Shown: positions 38,525-48,400 of the stretch, piece after piece
Position numbering within the stretch: position 1 is the stretch's first letter
Layout of the letters: each line of letters begins with the position of its first letter
NCBI RefSeq assembly: GCF_001625215.2
Contig: NC_030384.2
Span: 36,924,390 to 36,988,389, forward strand
From: Daucus carota subsp. sativus
Taxonomy: Eukaryota > Streptophyta > Magnoliopsida > Apiales > Apiaceae
Direction of reading: 5' to 3'
DNA length: 64,000 bases
Notes under the pieces: generated by a model
Database searches by the model: none
What the model was told of the DNA's origin: nothing
Seen by the model: the letters and a program-made list of their open reading frames with translations, nothing else
Program-made: the position numbers and the translations under genes

Positions 38525-38734
38525 ATAAAGTTCACCTCGCGTTTTTAAGTTCTTTTCGACGAAATATTGTTGTGTCTCTGCTACTTCGTTTTGTCACATC
38601 TTGGTATTGATATGTTCCATTTCCGATAAGTTACATAATTATATTGTTCGATTGAGTTTCATGTCAGCAATTTAAAAAAAGTTTCAAAATCCCGAATTAC
38701 ATGTGTCGAGATTCCAATAATCAGAATTCCATAA

Positions 38735-39042
38735 TGTTGTGTTTGGTTGGGGTGAATGATTCCGGAAAGAATGGAATGAAAAATAAACTATTTTATAAAC
38801 AATTTTTAAGAAATTTCATTCATTCCTCCATTCCATTCCTTACATCATGTGCTAAAGTTCACACCTTCACTTTGAGATGGAATGCTCCATTCTCTCACAT
38901 CCTCAATTTCCTCTCAAATCTCATCATAGCAATTTTGCACTTCCTCGATTTTTTTTAAAATTTTCTTCCTATCACTATTAGTTTCAAGTATTTTTACTCA
39001 TTTCATTTCATTCCATTCCATTCTCCCCAACCAAACACAAGA
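38735..39042. mobile_element. Tourist/PIF-like MITE, copy 2, with TAA target duplication
   Basis: It begins TGTTGTGTTTGGTTGGGGTG and ends CCCCAACCAAACACAAGA, an inverted repeat of about 25 bp. The 3-bp sequence TAA flanks both sides (38732-38734 and 39043-39045), as expected for PIF/Harbinger elements. 308 bp, no real ORF. Confidence 0.88.
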
Positions 39043-40126
39043 TAAGAGTTTGTCACTGACAATGAGCTTATGCGAGTATGTGTAGGTGATGAAGCGAGTA
39101 TGTGTAGGTGGATGGGTGATGATGAGATTGATGTCTTGATTTCATATATTGATGGGTTTAAATAGTTGCATGCAAGATTTTTCTTTGAGTTTATTATTTT
39201 GACCGAATCATTTCCAGCAGGTCGTGTCATAGTTTTGTGTTTAAATTTGGGGTCTTCACACTAAAAGCCAGCATGAGCTCACGATACTTATCGTAAATAT
39301 TCATAACCTTAAGGTAATTATTAAATGAGAGCTTGATTTGGAAATTAATGTCCGGCTAACGTTTAATCTAACATATAGATGTATTATTGAGAAAGTTTTT
39401 TATACAAGAATTGTATCATTATTAAAGTCAAAAATATAATGATACTGGTAAGAAAAGTCAATTTCATGATTGTATCATAAAGAATATTTCTAATTTACAT
39501 TATTAATTTAATACATGCCCCCGACCATAATCAAACTTTTATATGTTTAACTTTCAATAATGTAATATAGGTATCACGTTTTTGTTAACATTCCACCCCG
39601 GGAAGGAAAAAATGAACCCGTAATGAAAAAGAAGAAAGATTTTTTTTTTTTTTCTTCTTGTTTTGTCATAAAAAAAAAAAGAAAGAACTGATTTGCTCTT
39701 TCTAATACTTTCATGTTGGGCACATATAGTATCGTTGCAATAGAATTCATGAACATTGCAAACGGGCTGTTGGTCCACAGGGAGAAGACGTCAGTCCATT
39801 ATTAAGGTCCATTAACTTTATCAGCCCAATAGAATGCAGCCCACACTGGGAAATATGAGATTGAGCAAACCAGTTGTGTGAATTATTGGTCTTAACAGTG
39901 TTGGGTATGTGACTGATCCAGGGCGGCAAATGGTTGAATCGAGCCAGTGTCCCTGTGTCGAGAGAAGCTGGATGTCTTAGTGAGCTCCTGAGTCCTGAGT
40001 ATTATTATCTCTGCAGTTAAGTGTGGTGGAGTGGAGTTTTGGGATGAAATACTATTACTCGTTAACAATGCATTGCCCGGAAGTTTGCGTACACTGTTTG
40101 CCCGCATCTTGAGGTTCTAATAAAAT
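39043..40126. other. Spacer between MITEs
   Basis: Non-coding. A homopolymer-rich A/T patch lies near 39640-39680. The stretch 39780-40110 is less AT-rich than its surroundings, and short minus-strand ORFs run through it, but none resembles a known protein. Confidence 0.4.
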
Positions 40127-40299
40127 ATAGTTTAATAACATATTTTTAATTATTTTTTTTTTTAAATAAAAGTTTCAACATCAAACGTTTTTTCAGAATT
40201 TTTTTAAAAAATATATATATTGTAAGTATACTTTATAGGAGTCTTAAAATGCTTGTCAAAAAGTAGCATAAAGAACTTGGTGGAACGGAGAAAGTATAA
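40127..40299. mobile_element. Truncated Stowaway-like element of the 43059/46116 family
   Basis: The interior phrase AAAAGTTTCAACATCAAACG and the right end GGAACGGAGAAAGTATA match the interior and right end of the elements at 43059-43277 and 46116-46344. The left terminus is missing or too decayed to see. Confidence 0.45.
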
Positions 40300-40660
40300 A
40301 ATTGTATAATAGCTCAGTTCAAAAGATTTTTTCATTTTAATTCTTTAACGCAGACTTCTGCTCATTCTTGATATTCGAATAGTTTTATTACACAACATGT
40401 TGCATGTAATTTGTCAAACTTTGCTACAACTATCGATTGAATTGCTCATTTGAACCCAGAGCTCTGCCAGTTGAGTATTCCTAGTACTGTATATGTTTAA
40501 CAAATATCAGTTGCAAGAACAATGTCTCTGACATTTTCTGAGCGGAGTAGTGAAGTCACATCTGAACAAGTGAACCCAGCAGAGATAAGTGGAAGCATAA
40601 ATATTGTTTATATTCAGATTATGTAGTTATCTAGTAAGGGTACACGAATTTTAAATGTAA

Positions 40661-40732
40661 GGGTCCATAGCTCAGTGGTAGAGCAATTGACTGCAGATCA
40701 ATAGGTCACCGGTTCGAACCCGGTTGGGCCCT
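40661..40732 (+). tRNA. trnC-GCA: tRNA-Cys (anticodon GCA)
   Basis: A 72-base cloverleaf folds cleanly. The acceptor stem GGGTCCA pairs with TGGGCCC (one T-G pair), the D arm is GCTC...GAGC, the anticodon stem ATTGA/TCAAT encloses loop CTGCAGA with anticodon GCA, and the T arm ACCGG-TTCGAAC-CCGGT is perfect. The internal promoter boxes are present (A box TAGCTCAGTGG, B box GGTTCGAACC). No intron and no encoded CCA. A run of eight T at about 40745 can serve as the Pol III terminator. Confidence 0.97.
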
Positions 40733-40743
40733 TCTTTCCCAGA

Positions 40744-40752
40744 ATTTTTTTT
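40744..40752 (+). terminator. Poly-T Pol III terminator of tRNA-Cys
   Basis: Eight consecutive T residues lie about 13 bases after the tRNA 3' end, the usual place and form of an RNA polymerase III stop signal. Confidence 0.7.
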
Positions 40753-41012
40753 CCCATAGTCAATTGTACCAGCCTGAGAACTCGCGTGGCCCCCTTTTTT
40801 CCCGGTGAACAATAATGGCACCAACAGATTTTATTTTATTTTTCCCAGTGAACAATAATGCAGGCTGATCAAACTCAATTATTTCATTCCCTCACAAGTC
40901 ACAAGGTAGACTACAAAGCAGTGCATTTTGTTTTTTACCTGCATTTCATTCATCGACGAAAAGAAAACTGAATCTTGATGTAATTAATTTGTTAACCAAA
41001 CAAACTCTAGTA

Positions 41013-41108
41013 CTTGGTAAAAATGATGTATGCGACCAATTGCATCCCGAACGTGACATTTTTCTTGTTAAAATGGTGTATGCGGCCAACCGCATCTTAA
41101 CGTGACTT
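41013..41108. repeat. Short diverged direct repeat downstream of tRNA-Cys
   Basis: AAAATGATGTATGCGACCAATTGCATC...AACGTGAC is followed about 50 bases later by AAAATGGTGTATGCGGCCAACCGCATC...AACGTGAC. The copies share length and order but differ at several bases. No function seen. Confidence 0.7.
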
Positions 41109-41199
41109 GTTCAGTGTACAAATGTTCAGTTGAGGTGACTATAACCTAACCCACCCAAACAACCACGTATCCTGTGTTTTAATGTTGATTTGTAATTTT

Positions 41200-41675
41200 G
41201 CACCAGAGAACATCCATGCTTATACTTCGGGTTCAACCCAGGTCTCACATCGGAAAGATAAAGAAGATTTATCTTGAATATAAGCGGCCAATGAACTTCA
41301 TTATTAATATGAGGCCTTTTGGGAGAAGTCTGAAAACAAATCCATATGGGTTTGACCACGGTCAGAGCGGACAATATCATACCACGCGGGGTTAACAGGT
41401 GTTGTGCGCCAACACTTCTCTCCTCAACAGGTCTTGTTAAAAATAGCCTAACATACATCTTCAATAACTTCTGCTACGGGCACAAAATTTTCAACAAATT
41501 TTAATTTTTAAAACGCACCACTAGACAATATCATACCACGCAGAGTTAACGGGTGTTGTGCGCCAACACTTCTCTCCTCAACATGCCTTAGTTAAAAATA
41601 GCCTAACATACATCTTCAATAACTTTTGCTACGGCCACAAAATTTTCAACAAATTTCAATTTTCAAAACGCACCA
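41200..41675. repeat. Dispersed-repeat-like sequence with a 151-154-bp tandem duplication
   Basis: A unit starting ACAATATCATACCACGC at 41371 recurs at 41525. Both contain GTTGTGCGCCAACACTTCTC and CCTAACATACATCTTCAATA and end AAAACGCACCA. Upstream, CAGGTCTCACATCGGAAAGA and GGTTTGACCACGGTCAGAGC resemble phrases seen in dispersed plant repeats (possibly a TRIM or solo-LTR remnant). No ORF or clear terminus. Confidence 0.75.
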
Positions 41676-41759
41676 ATATTTTTAGTGTCTATAGTTTGTT
41701 TGGAGCAAGTGGGAAAGTGGCCCAATGTGATGTACGTTTTGCTTCTTCTCCACCCGTTC

Positions 41760-43058
41760 AATAATAATTTCATGTACCCAGTCCCACTCGGCCTCATTAT
41801 TGCCCAAGTTTATATGCCTCCAACTTTTCCTATATTTAATAGTACAATACCACACTCTTCCTAAAAGGAAATTGATATTATCGCCTCCATCTCACATGTT
41901 GGGGACACGCGTGTGGCTCTTATTTTTCACTTCAAGTATAATTTTCTCTACACAAAGAGGTATGTTGTGATGATTTTTGTCATGAAATTATCCATTTATG
42001 TGCGATATTCATATATACACTATTGTGACTTAATGTTATCGAAGTGTTATTATTATATTTTGCCATTATATATAACTATTTCCAAAGCTGAAATTCATGT
42101 ATAATATTATTTTAAATTTTATTTATACAATTTTACGGATAGATTATTAAAATCATATAATAAATAATTTGATATATCTATAAATTGTTTTCAGAAAATT
42201 GTAATTATTAATACATTCTTCTTCAATTTACTGAAATTCGGTACACGTCCCTTTCTTATAAAAAAAATACAACACAAACTTAATCTAATTTTCAGATCTT
42301 TTGTTGAAAGGATATTTTCGACAAACATGCAGGAGAATCTTCAAATAATTGAACTGCAATATTAGTTAAATACATAATTTACACGTGCATACATGGATAA
42401 TGAAAGTTGTTCCAAGTGTCCCTTCGCAAATTTGCTGGGCGAGCGGCCTGCTGCGTAAAACAAAAATCTGCTGCATGTGGTCTTTTTGTGGTGGAATTTA
42501 ATGGATGAAACAATTTTATATAAATTAATTAGCAGGAAAAATGGATATGTTAAAATAATATAATAATTATCATACTAATCTAAATGTAATTATTTGGATT
42601 CTGAAAATTAAATTGAAGCATGTTCTTTAAAAAAAATGGTAACTATCCCTAGTGAATCTATTTTTAGTGTCTATCTCTGTTTTTTGTTCCCTATTACTAT
42701 TATTTTAATAATAAATTTAAGGAAAAGAATGTGGAAAAAGAGGGAAAAGTTAAAGAGATGAAGGAGGGAGATGAATTGTTTTTCATAAATATTTGATAGG
42801 TAACTGTCAGAGATTATCTAAAAATAGATAATGGGTAACATTTTTCCGATACATTAGACTTTAGGAGCATATTTATGTTATCTATTGGACTGTCAAAATA
42901 TAGACAAAGAGGCGTGATTTAAGGTTAGTTTGAGTGTGTTGTTAAAAATTGTTGTGCTATCTTAAAAATTATTATTAAAAAAGTGTTATTATATAAATCA
43001 AATATATGTTTAATAATCTTTTTCGCTATGTGCATATTTTGAGTTATAATATTGAAAA
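41760..43058. other. AT-rich spacer
   Basis: No coding signal. Short ORFs lack any family resemblance. Nothing else stands out. Confidence 0.5.
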
Positions 43059-43277
43059 CACTCCCTATGTACCTCTCATTTTTTTACGATTTTTTCACTG
43101 TTCGGCACGCATTTTAAGACAATTATGAAACATAGTTGCGTAACTTATTTTTGAGATTTTTTTGTGTATAAAAATTCAAACATCAAATTTTTATTCAAAA
43201 GAAAAAAGTTAAAAAAATATATGAAATTATATTTTCTAGGAGCACTAGAATGACATAGGAAGACAGAGGGAATAATG
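43059..43277. mobile_element. Stowaway-like MITE, second family, copy A
   Basis: The left end CACTCCCTATGTACCTCTCA and the reverse-complemented right end TATTCCCTCTGTCTTCCTAT are degenerate inverted copies. The interior phrase AAAATTCAAACATCAAATTT is shared with 40127-40299, and a related phrase is at 46116-46344. About 220 bp, non-coding. Confidence 0.55.
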
Positions 43278-43933
43278 TTTTTGATGAGATTTGAATATTT
43301 GATAGTGAAATTTATGATAGTTTTCGAAAAAAGTTGAAAAAAAGCTTTCAGCTTTTTATAAAATACGAGACTAATTGTTTTTCCTTAATATAGTTTTTGG
43401 GATAAAAACCGCAGTTTTGGAGATAAAAATTGTTGTTCATAGGAACTTGTTATATATTTTATCAAATAATTTATATAATTTTTTCAACAAAAATTTAGTG
43501 TTACATAAGAAAGTCGTGAACACAAATCTAAACTGTGTATTAAGGAATTGGAATAATTTGTATTCGATGCGAAGTTGAATCTAACCTAAGTACGTGTTTT
43601 AAGAAATTGGATTTGCATCCGATACAAAATTGAAGTGGAGGAGGGAAGGGAGGTGGAGGTTGTGAATCTTGTACCTTAATTCTAATTTTTGCTGATATAT
43701 CTATCGTATAATCAAATTCTTAATGATATAATAAACATACGCCACAATTTAAATAATTCAACTCTTTATCTTAAAATATTTAGGCAGTAGTAAAAAACAA
43801 TACACCATTTGGCGGGCTAAGGCATATAGGTGCTGCGTGGCTGGAATTTTTTTTATATAGCCTTTTTTCTTACATTTCCCTTTTTAACCCTGAAGTATTT
43901 AGAATTAGGATCCAATAATGCAAGAGAAACTAA

Positions 43934-44248
43934 TGTTGTGTTTGGTTTGGGTGAATGAAAATGGAGGGAATTTAATGAGATTTGAACTACAATTTAGTTG
44001 AATGTATAATAATTTCATTTCTTCCACCATTTCATTCCTATCATACTCGACTAGAGCTCAAACCCTTCATCATGTAAAGGAATGCTCCATTCTTTATCAT
44101 GCCTATTTTCTACTCAATTCTTATCATACAAAATTTGCCCTCACTCATTTTGTTCAAAATCCTCCATCCCACACTCTATTATTTTCTTTTATTTATAATC
44201 ATTTCATTCCATTCCATTTCATTTCATTCACCCCAACCAAACACAACA
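43934..44248. mobile_element. Tourist/PIF-like MITE, copy 3, with TAA target duplication
   Basis: It begins TGTTGTGTTTGGTTTGGGTG and ends CACCCCAACCAAACACAACA. The outermost 14 bases are perfect inverted repeats. TAA lies on both sides (43931-43933 and 44249-44251). 315 bp; the open frame across it is a chance frame in a CATTTCATTC-rich sequence. Confidence 0.9.
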
Positions 44249-46115
44249 TAAGGTGGTCCATATGATTAAAAAGAAGAAAGTCGACATTTTTGATGGTGGT
44301 GAGTTATTTATCTCACAGAATAGGAATAAACGTTGGCTCATTACAATTTCCTCTTACTTATATTTTAGAAACTATTACTACTAGCTAGCATGTCTTGTTT
44401 CACTAATTGCAGATTTTAATTTCAAGAAAGAAAGAAGAAGTGTAGACTGACACTTTTATAGATTTATTACAAGCAAAGGTTTAAATACTCTACTACTTGA
44501 AGTTCAAACAAATAATGAAAATTAGTGCATAAGAGATTTTTAACTTTTACATAAAAGTTGATATTCTTAAATTGTGTGCAAAGTTGGTTTATGATCACAG
44601 AATCCAAGAAGACCCACCTACCAAGATCTCAAATTATCAGAGTACCACTAGCTGCTCTACTTTCTTCTTGGATCTAACACTTTGCAAAGTACTTGAAATA
44701 CAGTAAAAAGATAAATACCATTGGCTAATAAGTGAAATTTACATAGAAAATTAAACAGTGAAATTTACATAGATAATCAAAACAGTTTTATGTATTTATG
44801 TTTTATGTACGGGTTTTAGGCATACCTTTTGTAGTTTTGTGATAGTTTAGTAAAATAATTAACAATATTTTTAGATGATAATAATTATTTAAAATAAAAA
44901 TTATACTGAATACTTATAAGAAGCTAATGTATAATTTTTTTTATAAGAAACAAAAATTATATGAATATTTATAAGAAACTAAAAACTAATTTATATTTAT
45001 ATAAATATAATAATCATATAAATTTGCATATTTATGTATGTTATCCATGATTTTTTTTTGGATGAATGTGTTTTAGTTAATTGAGAAAAAATAATTGAAT
45101 TATTGACGGTAAAACTTCGAAATTTTTGGCGAGTACCCCTGTTCTCAGAGGATTTACAGCCTCGAGGGTCCAGGTACGTTCGTCCAATGATTTTAGTAGA
45201 TTTTATATTGTGGCTACTAAAAATCCGATTGAGTTGAAAATTATAAAATAATCATTAATACAGGGACATGAGGGGCCAATTTTTTTTATTTTATATTTTG
45301 CCAGATGAGGGGCCAAATTGAAATTGGAGAATCTTTCAGAGGTTCACGTGGGGTCATGGAATCAATCAATCTTTAGTGTTATGGCATTCGCCCTATCAGC
45401 ACCAAATCAAAGTTTTTTTTTTATAGTATCTCAACTTGAATATAATATAATTTAGTCTAAAATTTGAAAGTATTGGCCCTTGTTTTTGGACCAAATGCGC
45501 TACTGAAAAGAATTAATTTATTGAGAAATTCTTAAAATAATAATTTTATTTAACTTTTTAACTTTAAGTCACTAATTTTTGACTTTACAAAAAAAGTATT
45601 TCATAATTGTTTGAAATTGAAAATATATTTGAGATAGATTAAATATATTTTCAAATGATATAATTTCCAAAAAAATTCTTAAATGCATAATTTGTGTAAT
45701 TGCTTGTTAAATTTTTTATGCAGAGGCCAAATTAAGGCAGTGTTTGATATTGTTGTTGACAATAACAGTAGCTTCTTGCTCTACTGGTGAAAATTTGGTA
45801 AATCTAAAGCAATTTTCATAAATAAAAATTTTTAGCTCAAATTTTTTTATGAAAAACAAATCATGTCATGGTTTTGCAAAAAACTGTTTTCCGGCTTTTG
45901 TTAGCAGCCATAGATTTCGCTATTGAATTTCATAAAATTTATATTTTTTATATTATAACTTAAAATATACAAATATAAAAAAATTATAAAATAGTTATCT
46001 GAATTTTGCAATGACACGATTTTATTACATTATTAGTGGAAAGCGAAAGTTAGACATTTGCATCATATGAATTTGTTTAAGTAAATTTGTTTTAGTATTA
46101 TATCTAAATTCTTGT
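44249..46115. other. AT-rich spacer
   Basis: Mostly non-coding AT-rich sequence. A less AT-rich patch at about 45110-45390 contains two copies of the phrase GAGGGGCCAA and may be old repeat debris. No gene is seen. Confidence 0.45.
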
Positions 46116-46344
46116 TCCCCTCTTACGGTCATTTATATACGTTCAGTGTTTGCACGTATGTTGGACTTATATATAATATAATTTTATAATATTTTTTTCA
46201 AATTTTTTCTTTTTTTTAATAAAAATTTAAACACTAAACTATCATTCAAAAAAATAAACGTTAAAATATATCACGGAGATATATTTTAAAATTGCCTTAA
46301 AAAACATGTCAAAAATTAACGTGTAATTGAGACCGAAGGAGTAA
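46116..46344. mobile_element. Stowaway-like MITE, second family, copy B
   Basis: The left end CCCTCTTACGGTCATTTATA and the reverse-complemented right end TACTCCTTCGGTCTCAATTA match as inverted copies and continue through ACGTTxATxxTTxGCACG-type sequence. The interior AAAATTTAAACACTAAACTA resembles copy A. Confidence 0.6.
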
Positions 46345-46773
46345 TTGATTATATATGAGATTGTAACTAGAAGTATCGTAACAAACTATAAATTATACTA
46401 TGTGTTTCCGTTTTTGTAATTTTGATAATAGTGACATTTTTCTTTATACGAGCCTCATTCAACTTGCTGGGACTCGGTTTCGGTTTAATCTCATCGAAGC
46501 AGGCTGCTATCAGTCTACCACTACCACTAGGCAAGTTGAGCTTTCTATTGTCTAACCGTTAAGGGCTCTGAAATTGACAATCCTTGCCTGATTGCTGACC
46601 ACTTTACACGTTCATAACAAACTTACAGTTCCGGAGACTTAGGCTCTTGGTCGAGAGTAATGCTAAAAATTGATGCGCTGTTAGAAATAATGCTTGTAAA
46701 AGACTTGTTGTCGTAGAAATTAGAGAAAGTGTTTGATAAATTCTTTGATATTTACTTATTTTAGGTTATAATA

Positions 46774-47012
46774 TAAAAAAAAATAACTTGTTTGGTAAGG
46801 TTTGATAGTAAAATTTATAACAGCTTCTTACAAAAGCTGAAAACAGCTTTTTCCAAAAGTATGGAAGGACCTGTTTTTTCTAAAAGCAGCTTTTCAGCTG
46901 AAAACAGCTTTTTCCAAAAGTATGGAAGGACCTGTTTTTTCTAAAAGCAGCTTTTCAGCTAAAAACTGCTATTCAGAAAAGCTGTTTTTAAATTTACCAA
47001 ACAACTTTTCAC
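46774..47012. mobile_element. hAT-like MITE containing a perfect 61-bp tandem duplication
   Basis: The left end TTGTTTGGTAAGGTTT is matched by AAATTTACCAAACAAC on the right. Inside, the unit starting GCTGAAAACAGCTTTTTCCA occurs at 46836-46896 and again at 46897-46957 with no difference that I can see. Perfect identity points to a recent duplication. Confidence 0.7.
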
Positions 47013-47460
47013 CCGTTTTTCAACAAAAAACTGTTGTTGCCATCGGCAACAACAATTCCAAAACAGTACCTTAGGTTGTGTGCATCTGGATTGAATGTAA
47101 CACGGGGAGAATGAAATAAATTTTGTACACTAAAATGATGATAATATTAAATTGTAATTTAGTAGTATTCTATTTTTTTTTGTTTCTTGTACATTCGTGT
47201 CGTGTACTTTTCGTACATATTTCATTTCGTGTACAATTCGTGTCGTGTATTTTGAGCACAAAAAAATGATGTACTTCGTGTTGTTTCATTTTTTTTCCTC
47301 ATGTTTTGGTTTCAGGTACACAAATTCATTTTGTATCATGTTTGTGTTTGGATACCAAAACACACTATGATACGCCATGAATTGCCATGTTGACGCAAGA
47401 TCAAGATAATCAACAAAGAATCTAGGACAATGAACGATGTCGTAAACAATATAATAATGT

Positions 47461-47719
47461 TACTCCCTCCATGTCATATTAGGTGTCGGGTTTTGACTTT
47501 TAACGGTCAAATTGACAGATTTTTGACCAAGCATAAAGATTAAATTCGTCATTATTTTAAAAAACTAACAATTACATCTAATAGTATATTTTAAGTACTT
47601 TATAATGACATTTTTCTTACTTTTAAAAATTATATTATATGTGTAAATCTCAGTCAAAATTCGGTCAATTTGACCATTCAAAAGTCAAACAGGACATTTA
47701 AAATGGGATGGGGAGAGTA
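47461..47719. mobile_element. Stowaway-like MITE upstream of PEAMT
   Basis: The left end TACTCCCTCCATGTCATATT and the reverse-complemented right end TACTCTCCCCATCCCATTTT are inverted copies. The match continues through GTCxxxTTTTGACTTTT and GGTCAAATTGAC. Outer TA dinucleotides fit the target duplication. It ends 682 bases before the PEAMT start codon, 554 before the uORF. Confidence 0.88.
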
Positions 47720-48173
47720 CTAAATAAGCACGAAGTCAAAAGATAAAAATAAAACTTGACCAAAAGATCGGACAAGAGTTTAATATTACACAAATTGTTT
47801 TGACTCACAAAAAATTATTATTTCTTATTTTATTTTTATTTAATTATAAGATTTATTACTGATAAATACTTTTTTTATTATTTTAAATATATTAAAAGTA
47901 AAAAAATTATAAAATAATTAGAAAGACCCGTGTTACGAACGAGAAGCCAGTCCAACCTAATAAATAAGATGTGAACGCTCAAAATCAAGGAATGACGGTC
48001 ATGGCATGCTTGTGTCAAACCTCCATTTGGTAAAAAATAGATACCTGCGATAACAATTTATACTAACAGGAAATTAGCAAATACTAGTATAGTATAATTA
48101 GGCACACAATTACACAAATATTATACTACTCCAGTATAATAGTAAAATAACGAGATATTGAATGCGGTGAGCC

Positions 48174-48181
48174 TATAAATA
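48174..48181 (+). promoter_or_regulatory. TATA box of the PEAMT gene
   Basis: TATAAATA lies about 99 bases upstream of the uORF start and 227 upstream of the main ATG, in a sensible place for a leader of about 195 bases. The leader that follows is rich in GA and CA (GAGAGAAAGAAAGAGAGGC). Confidence 0.6.
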
Positions 48182-48272
48182 AGGGTGGTTGGGGGAGTGA
48201 TGAACACAAGCAAACCCTGAGAGAAAGAAAGAGAGGCACAAAAACACACAGAGGCAGTGTGTGTGAGTTTGG

Positions 48273-48350
48273 ATGCGTCAGAAAGGAAGATCAGACAATC
48301 GTCGATCCCGTTCTTTCTCCCGATCCCGCATTGCCGTTGAGGGTTCTTAA
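48273..48350 (+). CDS. Conserved-type upstream ORF (25 codons) in the PEAMT leader
   Basis: An ATG at 48273 opens a 25-residue frame ending TAA at 48348-48350, 50 bases before the main start at 48401. The peptide is very basic and Ser-rich: it contains [16 protein letters not shown]. Plant PEAMT (XIPOTL1) mRNAs are known to carry a conserved peptide uORF of about this length in the same place, which lowers translation of the enzyme when phosphocholine is abundant. Position, length and Arg/Ser character agree with that. I infer the same feedback role; conservation should be checked against homologues. Confidence 0.85.
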   Translation: MRQKGRSDNRRSRSFSRSRIAVEGS

Positions 48351-48400
48351 TTTCCCCATTTCTCACTTTTTCATTTACTATAATCATCATAATTCGTAAC

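Noticed and set aside
38701-38958. 85-codon ORF
   Set aside because: It overlaps the Tourist/PIF-like MITE at 38735-39042; no protein family resemblance.
39554-40107. Overlapping minus-strand ORFs near 39.5-40.1 kb
   Set aside because: Short, partly homopolymer-derived, no motif and no splice pattern that would join them.
44002-44265. 87-codon ORF
   Set aside because: It lies almost wholly within the Tourist/PIF-like MITE at 43934-44248 and reflects its repeat composition.
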